Source: an uncultured Flavobacteriales bacterium
Lineage (GTDB): Bacteria > Bacteroidota > Bacteroidia > Flavobacteriales_D > Sanyastnellaceae
NCBI GenBank assembly: GCA_938084585.1
Contig: CALKFF010000032.1
Coordinates: forward strand, 1-40,102
Direction of reading: 5' to 3'
DNA length: 40,102 nt
Position 1 is the stretch's first letter. Every line of letters begins with the position of its first letter. The notes under the pieces were generated by a model. The model made no database searches and was not told the DNA's origin. It was given only the letters and a program-made list of their open reading frames with translations. Position numbers and translations under genes: made by a program. This document shows positions 35,739-40,102 of this stretch, in pieces.

Positions 35739-35856
35739 GTCATGAGACACTATCGCATCCACATCAGTTTGTCCAAAGTCGAGACGATCGAACTGTCGTC
35801 GTCGTCGTTTGGATTCAAACTCCTTGCGTACGGCCTGAACTGACAGTCGAAGAACG

Positions 35857-36735
35857 TCAGCCGAACAAGTCGGCTGCCAAACTTTGGGCTTGGTCCAAGG
35901 CGTGGGAGCTCTTCGCTTTCCACAGTCCTTTCTGTTCAGCCCATTCCACCAGACGTTCCGTGGGAGCGTTGCCCACAAGATCATCCTGGGCCATCGGACA
36001 ACCGCCCACCCCACGTATGGCCCCATCGAACCGCAGACAACCGGCTTCGTGGGCCGCTTCCACTTTTCGCATGCCATCCAAGGGATTCATGTGCAGGTGC
36101 CCGCCGACTTTGTTTTGTCCCCACCTTGGCACGCATTGCCCAAAGACATCCTTCACCTGAGCAGGGGTGGCCATGCCCACCGTGTCGGCCACTGAGATGA
36201 CCGATGGGTCAAAGGTCTCCAGAAGCCGATCTCCCCAAGCCACCGTGTCCGCCACAGCCCAAGCGTCGCCATAAGGGTTGCCAAACCCCATGCTCAAGTA
36301 CACGACCAAATCCTTGCCGTGTTGGACACATGCGTTTGTGGCCACGTCGAGGCGACGCATGGCTTCGTCCTGGTCGGCTCGCGTGTTGCGCTCTTGGAAG
36401 GTCGGGCTGATGGAGAAGGGAAAGCCCAGCGCCGACACCGACTCAAATTCCACCGCATCTCGAACGCCTCGCTCGTTGGCCACAATGACCAAGGCTCGTG
36501 TGGTGGTTTGGTCCCAAATCGCTTCTTCTTCCAATTGCTGGAGGACCTTGGGTGTGTCAGCCATGGCCGGCACCGCCCTCGGAGACACAAAACTCCCAAG
36601 GTCGAGCCAATCGAATCCCACACGAAGCAACGTCCGGAGGTAGGCCAACTTGTCCTCGGTCGTGATGGGGTAAGGCCAGCCCTGGATGGCGTCGCGCGGA
36701 CAATCCACAAGCTGAAGTGGGAGGGAGGTGTTCAC
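35857..36735 (-). CDS. mvaB: Hydroxymethylglutaryl-CoA lyase (HMG-CoA lyase-like)
   Basis: A 292-aa protein if started at GTG 36735 (VNTSLPLQLVDCPRDAIQG), which fits the family N-terminus and a -7-like box four bases upstream; the frame is open to an ATG at 36846 but that extension resembles nothing and would overlap the next gene. Catalytic features: Arg14-Asp15 (CPRD), His213 and His215 (GHLHMN), Cys246 (GGCPMA). The usual Glu of 'I-E-x-x-S-F-V-S-P' is Asp here (LDLGSFVSP) and the Gly-rich loop after the Cys differs from the human enzyme. The enzyme cleaves HMG-CoA to acetyl-CoA and acetoacetate, the last step of leucine breakdown. A related lyase specificity is possible. Confidence 0.85.
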   Translation of the reverse strand: MNTSLPLQLVDCPRDAIQGWPYPITTEDKLAYLRTLLRVGFDWLDLGSFVSPRAVPAMADTPKVLQQLEEEAIWDQTTTRALVIVANERGVRDAVEFESVSALGFPFSISPTFQERNTRADQDEAMRRLDVATNACVQHGKDLVVYLSMGFGNPYGDAWAVADTVAWGDRLLETFDPSVISVADTVGMATPAQVKDVFGQCVPRWGQNKVGGHLHMNPLDGMRKVEAAHEAGCLRFDGAIRGVGGCPMAQDDLVGNAPTERLVEWAEQKGLWKAKSSHALDQAQSLAADLFG

Positions 36736-36739
36736 ACCA

Positions 36740-36747
36740 TGAAAGTA
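36740..36747 (-). promoter_or_regulatory. -7-like box (TACTTTCA), leaderless
   Basis: Minus-strand box with two mismatches to TAnnTTTG, ending four bases before the proposed GTG start at 36735. Its position supports that start. Confidence 0.35.
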
Positions 36748-36818
36748 AGCCACCACAGACCAAGTGAAACCTTTTCCAGCGGGTTGGCGTAAGAAGCCTT
36801 GACATTGACCCACCGCAG

Positions 36819-36826
36819 AATCCTTG
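36819..36826 (+). promoter_or_regulatory. Weak -7-like box (AATCCTTG)
   Basis: Two mismatches to TAnnTTTG, but at the same four-base distance from the ATG (36831) as in several other genes of the window. Confidence 0.25.
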
Positions 36827-36830
36827 CCCC

Positions 36831-37085
36831 ATGCAACTCGACTCATTCAACCGACTTCCGCTCGATCAGAAGACCAACTACATGTGGGACCACGGCGTGT
36901 GCCTGGCCCAACGTGTGATCGAGGACCGATACATCTTGTGCATTTTCGAGGTGAATGGCTTCTTCGTCGAAGCGATTTACTCACGCCGCAACAACCGGGT
37001 GAACGCCATCCTTCCCATCGCCGACCTGCCAGAATGGGAAGCCTACGTGGATCAAACCCTCACTCAGCTTCTGAAACTGAGCTGA
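36831..37085 (+). CDS. Small conserved-looking hypothetical protein (84 aa)
   Basis: Starts MQLDSFNRLPLDQKTNYMWD and contains 'YILCIFEVNGFFVEAIYSRRNNRV', an alternating strand pattern with no signal peptide or membrane helix. The charge pattern and compact fold-like sequence suggest a genuine cytoplasmic protein of the type found widely in Bacteroidota without known function. A weak -7-like AATCCTTG (36819-36826) ends four bases before the ATG. Its 3' end overlaps comEC convergently by 26 bp. Confidence 0.8.
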   Translation: MQLDSFNRLPLDQKTNYMWDHGVCLAQRVIEDRYILCIFEVNGFFVEAIYSRRNNRVNAILPIADLPEWEAYVDQTLTQLLKLS

Positions 37086-38784
37086 TTTCCATTCCCAGGG
37101 ACACCTCACAGGTGCCCGCTGGATTCTGTCCAAAGTCCCACACCCCCGAAGGTGGTTGGGACTTTGTCGCATTTGGACCTGTCCATGTGGTGTTCCACGT
37201 CACATGAGACAGCCCCAGGTGGTCCACCAAATTGGCCGCCTTGACAGAATCCCTGGGGGACGAGACCCACACTTCACCTTGCCACCCATCTTCCATCAGC
37301 CAGGCGGACTTCCATGCGGACACATGCCAGAGCCGCTGGCCCAGGTTGTTGTCCGAAGTGCGGCATTTGAACGCAACATTCACACCCGCACCCACAAGCA
37401 CCGCCAAACCCATCGCATGCCTGACCCACAGCCGGCGGTGGCGCCCTGGAAGCAACGGGCACAACCACAACAGGGCTGTTCCCCACACAAGGGGGCTGAA
37501 CCCTGCACGTTTTACCCAACCCAACCTCCAAGTCAACCCATCCAATCCGTTGATCCAGGCGGCCATCACCAAGGCCCTCTCGCCAAATTCTGCGAGCCCA
37601 AGCTTGAACCATTCCAGGCCACATGCAGCTCCCACAGCGCAACACGCCAAGCCCCACACCGCCACGGCTGACACCACATTGGCGGGGTAAAAGAGGAGGG
37701 GGAAGGTTTGGAAGTCGTGAACGTTCCAAGGCAAGGTGGCCCATTGGGCGCGAAGAGGCACCCGCCAGGCGAGGTGCTTTCCATGCAACGCGATGAGGGC
37801 TGCCGTCGCGGCAAACGACAATTGCGCCCCCAACTGGCGGGGCGACATGGGGTCCAGCACGGCCACCACGCACCCTGCGGCACCCAACAGCCCCCATGTG
37901 TTCAAGGATTTTCCGCGTACCAAGAACCACCATCCCAAGGTGGCCATCGTCGCCGCCCTGATGGCCGAGAGAGACCAGCCTGTGGCCGCCACAAAAGCCC
38001 AAACCACGGGCGCCCCAAGCACACTCCCCCAACGCAACAAGCGTTGTTGCCTTTGCATCAGGAGGAAAAACACCAACGACACCAAGGAGACGTGGTACCC
38101 ACTGACCGCCAACAAGTGAGACAGCCCCAACTGACGAAGGGCATGTTGGACTTCGGGGGACACCGATTTCTTGTCGCCAGCAAACATGCCCAACACGAGG
38201 CCTGATTCATCTGTGCTGAAGGTTCGCTTGACCCACGTTCGCCAGCGGCCCGCGAGGGTCGCTGGCGTTGAAGGCCTGGACTCCACGTTGGTCGATCCGA
38301 GAAATTGCCCGACACGTGTCACCCCCAAAGAAGAGAGGTGTGCCGGAAAATCAAAAGCGTCGGACAAGTCGAACCTTCTTGGCGACGTCACCCGAATCCA
38401 CATGGGTCCGGCCTCTAGAAGTGCGGTGTCAGGCACTCCCAACCACATCCTTTCCATGTGGCCGAATTCGTTCCTGCAGCAAAACACCCCATGTTGGTTG
38501 GCCTTGCCCAGGGAAGGCGTGAAGGTGGGCCTGAAATCGAGTTGCATCAACGTGGGCGAGTTGGTGTCGTTGGGAAACATCTCGGACCGCATCGTTGCCA
38601 GATTCCAATGGCCAACACCCCAGCCCAACAACACGAACGGGGCCACTCGACGCCATTCATCCAAAGGAACCAACACATGAAGCATTCCGAGGACACCCCA
38701 CACAAGGACCGGCAGCGGGATCGGTGGATCTTGGAAGGCAACGGCCGCCCACATTCCCAAGCCAAGCGCAACAGTCCAAGCCAT
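37060..38784 (-). CDS. comEC: ComEC/Rec2-type competence DNA channel
   Basis: A 574-aa protein with many hydrophobic segments. The competence core is marked by 'ESGLVLGMFAGDKKSVSPEV', 'GLSHLLAVSGYHVSLVSLVF' and 'GWSLSAIRAATMATLGWWF' (the LxxSGxH and SxxRA patterns of ComEC), preceded by a DUF4131-like N-terminal beta region. No metallo-beta-lactamase-like domain follows; the C-terminus is a soluble segment of about 110 residues. Bacteroidota ComEC proteins are commonly of this shorter form. ComEC carries single-stranded DNA across the inner membrane during natural transformation. It lies 62 bp downstream of the glycosyltransferase and may share its transcript. Confidence 0.9.
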   Translation of the reverse strand: MAWTVALGLGMWAAVAFQDPPIPLPVLVWGVLGMLHVLVPLDEWRRVAPFVLLGWGVGHWNLATMRSEMFPNDTNSPTLMQLDFRPTFTPSLGKANQHGVFCCRNEFGHMERMWLGVPDTALLEAGPMWIRVTSPRRFDLSDAFDFPAHLSSLGVTRVGQFLGSTNVESRPSTPATLAGRWRTWVKRTFSTDESGLVLGMFAGDKKSVSPEVQHALRQLGLSHLLAVSGYHVSLVSLVFFLLMQRQQRLLRWGSVLGAPVVWAFVAATGWSLSAIRAATMATLGWWFLVRGKSLNTWGLLGAAGCVVAVLDPMSPRQLGAQLSFAATAALIALHGKHLAWRVPLRAQWATLPWNVHDFQTFPLLFYPANVVSAVAVWGLACCAVGAACGLEWFKLGLAEFGERALVMAAWINGLDGLTWRLGWVKRAGFSPLVWGTALLWLCPLLPGRHRRLWVRHAMGLAVLVGAGVNVAFKCRTSDNNLGQRLWHVSAWKSAWLMEDGWQGEVWVSSPRDSVKAANLVDHLGLSHVTWNTTWTGPNATKSQPPSGVWDFGQNPAGTCEVSLGMEISSVSEAE

Positions 38785-38846
38785 GGACCAAGCTCAGCCG
38801 AACCTGGACCGATTGTCGGCACATCTGACCGACGTCGGCAAGGAAT

Positions 38847-39902
38847 TCAGGAGCGATCCGAAAAAGGCAACTTCAAGTCGCGCGCGCGCTGGACGCCTTG
38901 GACGAAGTGGGCCCACACCACGCTCTTGTTCCACCACCCCACGAGTTCAGCCCCAGGCTTCGCATGCTTGCGCAATTGGGCGCGCTGTCGAAGCACCCTC
39001 GGCAACGTCAGATAAAACGCGCCATGGGCCTTCCCGACCGCGAGGAATTGCTTCCACTGTCCTTGAGACAACATGCGGTAGGCCGCAATTCCGTCCAACG
39101 TCATCCGCCGGAACGCAAAGACGGGCCATGCGCCACGCCGATTCTTGACCATCACAATGAGGTTGTTGCGAAAGTTCAAGTAGGTCTTGAATGGGCTTGA
39201 ACTTTGCAACGTGCCACCGCCCAAGTGCTGCACCGTCACCTGTCCCGCACACCCGATGCGGTGGCCCATGTTTTGGAGCCGCCAGCACAGATCGATTTCT
39301 TCCATGTGTGCGAACAGATCGCCGTCCAGACCACCTGCCTCGACCCACGCCGACTTTCGAACGAACAAGGCGGCGCCTGAAGCCCAAAACACGTCTCGGT
39401 TTTGTCGGTGCCAGTCGTCGACAGTCTCCACCTCTTGGAACAGACGCCCCAGGCAAAATGGAAACCCATCCTTGTCCATCCAACCGCCAGCTGCGCCAGC
39501 ATGCTCGCACAGCGCAGGATGGATGTCTTGCACCAACAGGGGGCTCGCCACCGACCACTCCCGCGAGTCCATGATGTCCAGGACAGGGTCGATCCAACGC
39601 GACACAATCCGCACGTCCGAATTCAAGAGCACAAACACATCCGCCTCCACTTGGGCCAGCGCCTTGTTGTAGCCCTCCGCAAAGCCCCAATTGCGTCCCA
39701 AAGCGATCGTTTGCACCTCGGGATGGTTCGCCTTGAGCCAAGCCAGGCTGCCGTCGGTGCTGCCGTTGTCCGCCACCCACACGTCGGCCTCTGATCCGGA
39801 ATGCTCCAGGACAGAGGGCAAATAAGTCTCCAAGTGGTCGCGGCCATTCCAATTGAGGATGACCACCGCCACGTGCTGATCGGCGCGGGTCACGTCACTC
39901 AT
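38847..39902 (-). CDS. Family 2 glycosyltransferase
   Basis: A 351-aa protein. The GT2 fold is marked by 'VAVVILNWNGRDHLETYLPS', 'VWVADNGSTDGSLAWL' (nucleotide-sugar binding Asp), 'VFVLLNSDVRIV' (the DxD-equivalent NSD) and 'ASGAALFVRKSAW ... GGLDGDLFAHMEEIDLCWRL' (acceptor side with catalytic acid). These resemble RfbN/rhamnosyltransferase-like enzymes that build surface polysaccharide. No membrane helices are certain, so it acts at the cytoplasmic face. Its ATG overlaps the stop of the upstream partial gene (ATGA), a sign of translational coupling. Confidence 0.93.
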   Translation of the reverse strand: MSDVTRADQHVAVVILNWNGRDHLETYLPSVLEHSGSEADVWVADNGSTDGSLAWLKANHPEVQTIALGRNWGFAEGYNKALAQVEADVFVLLNSDVRIVSRWIDPVLDIMDSREWSVASPLLVQDIHPALCEHAGAAGGWMDKDGFPFCLGRLFQEVETVDDWHRQNRDVFWASGAALFVRKSAWVEAGGLDGDLFAHMEEIDLCWRLQNMGHRIGCAGQVTVQHLGGGTLQSSSPFKTYLNFRNNLIVMVKNRRGAWPVFAFRRMTLDGIAAYRMLSQGQWKQFLAVGKAHGAFYLTLPRVLRQRAQLRKHAKPGAELVGWWNKSVVWAHFVQGVQRARDLKLPFSDRS

Positions 39903-40102
39903 CTTGGGTTGTAGAACAGATCTTCTGGCTCTTCACGGGAAAAAGCATCTCGGGGGTTCAGCCGGTTTTCCATGGACTCGGAGACCCTCAAGCGGTTTTC
40001 ACGCGATTTGAGCTGGGCCAACCAGTCTTCGTTTTGGCGTTCACCCAGCATGTCGCTGTGCAGCAGTTCGAAGCACTCGGACACCACGTGCGGCGCGAAA
40101 AA
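39899..40102 (-). CDS. C-terminal end of an unidentified protein (5' partial at window edge)
   Basis: The frame is open to the right edge of the window; an in-frame GTG at 40087 is probably internal. The 67 visible residues (...FFAPHVVSECFELLHSDMLGERQNEDW...) are charged and helical, with no membrane segment or recognisable motif. The four-base ATGA overlap with the glycosyltransferase shows they belong to one transcript and perhaps one process, such as surface polysaccharide synthesis. No family can be named from this fragment. Confidence 0.75.
   Translation of the reverse strand, partial: FFAPHVVSECFELLHSDMLGERQNEDWLAQLKSRENRLRVSESMENRLNPRDAFSREEPEDLFYNPR

Noticed and set aside
34661-35743. 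360-codon minus-strand open frame opposite the methyltransferase and ZIP genes
   Set aside because: Low-complexity Gln/His/Arg sequence with no motif; both plus-strand genes are well supported.
36736-36846. N-terminal extension of the HMG-CoA lyase to the ATG at 36846
   Set aside because: The extra 37 residues resemble no lyase, would overlap the divergent 84-aa gene, and a -7-like box lies just before the GTG at 36735.

Overview
The window looks like chromosomal DNA of a marine-type Bacteroidota, most likely a Flavobacteriales member with unusually high GC (mid-to-high fifties percent by eye). The lineage call rests on several things. Two proteins end in type IX secretion (T9SS) sorting domains. 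There are SprB-like and cysteine-rich 'ACNY...DGSC' modules. The primary sigma factor is short (289 aa) and lies in the order rpsO-pnp-rpoD. A SiaB/SiaC pair and a TamL-type outer-membrane protein are present. Promoters follow the Bacteroidota -7 pattern TAnnTTTG, and clear Shine-Dalgarno sequences are nearly absent. I see no rRNA, tRNA, insertion sequence, prophage or CRISPR array. No gene-free stretch exceeds about 300 bases.

Region 1 (1-9311, plus 10199-13321) is a secreted-protein locus. It begins inside a giant cysteine-rich repeat protein with a T9SS C-terminal domain, followed by a strong terminator. A second T9SS protein follows, with P-domain-like, HYR-like and SprB-like parts. Convergent to it lies a two-gene operon of smaller secreted proteins that end in dockerin-like EF-hand loops. 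After yebC comes a large Asp-box beta-propeller protein that also ends in a dockerin-like pair. Modules are shared between these neighbours, so the locus probably encodes cell-surface or secreted scaffold-like proteins. Their partners are unknown.

Region 2 (13352-23446) is mostly metabolic and housekeeping. It holds an RluA-family protein that lacks the catalytic aspartate, an acetyl-CoA acetyltransferase, an NlpC/P60 peptidase, a 3-hydroxyacyl-CoA dehydrogenase, a DEAD-box RNA helicase, a PlsC-like acyltransferase, a SpoU-family RNA methyltransferase and a TamL-like beta-barrel protein.

Region 3 (23533-28612) is the core block accD, rpsO, pnp, rpoD, followed by a convergent AlkA-like glycosylase gene. 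The glycosylase coding sequence contains what looks like the terminator of rpoD.

Region 4 (28639-40102) holds a beta-helix lipoprotein, an ABCG-like transporter fused to an N-terminal domain, the siaB-siaC phosphosignalling pair, a methyltransferase, a ZIP metal transporter, an HMG-CoA lyase, a small conserved protein, comEC, a family 2 glycosyltransferase and a partial gene at the right edge.

The most notable observations are: (i) a degenerate RluA homologue with Pro in place of the catalytic Asp; (ii) a recurrent leaderless layout in which a -7 box ends four or five bases before the start codon; (iii) a perfect 186-bp-period tandem array in the giant protein; (iv) dockerin-like modules in place of T9SS signals on adjacent secreted proteins; (v) a SiaB/SiaC pair with no visible SiaA or SiaD partner; and (vi) a terminator embedded in a convergent gene.
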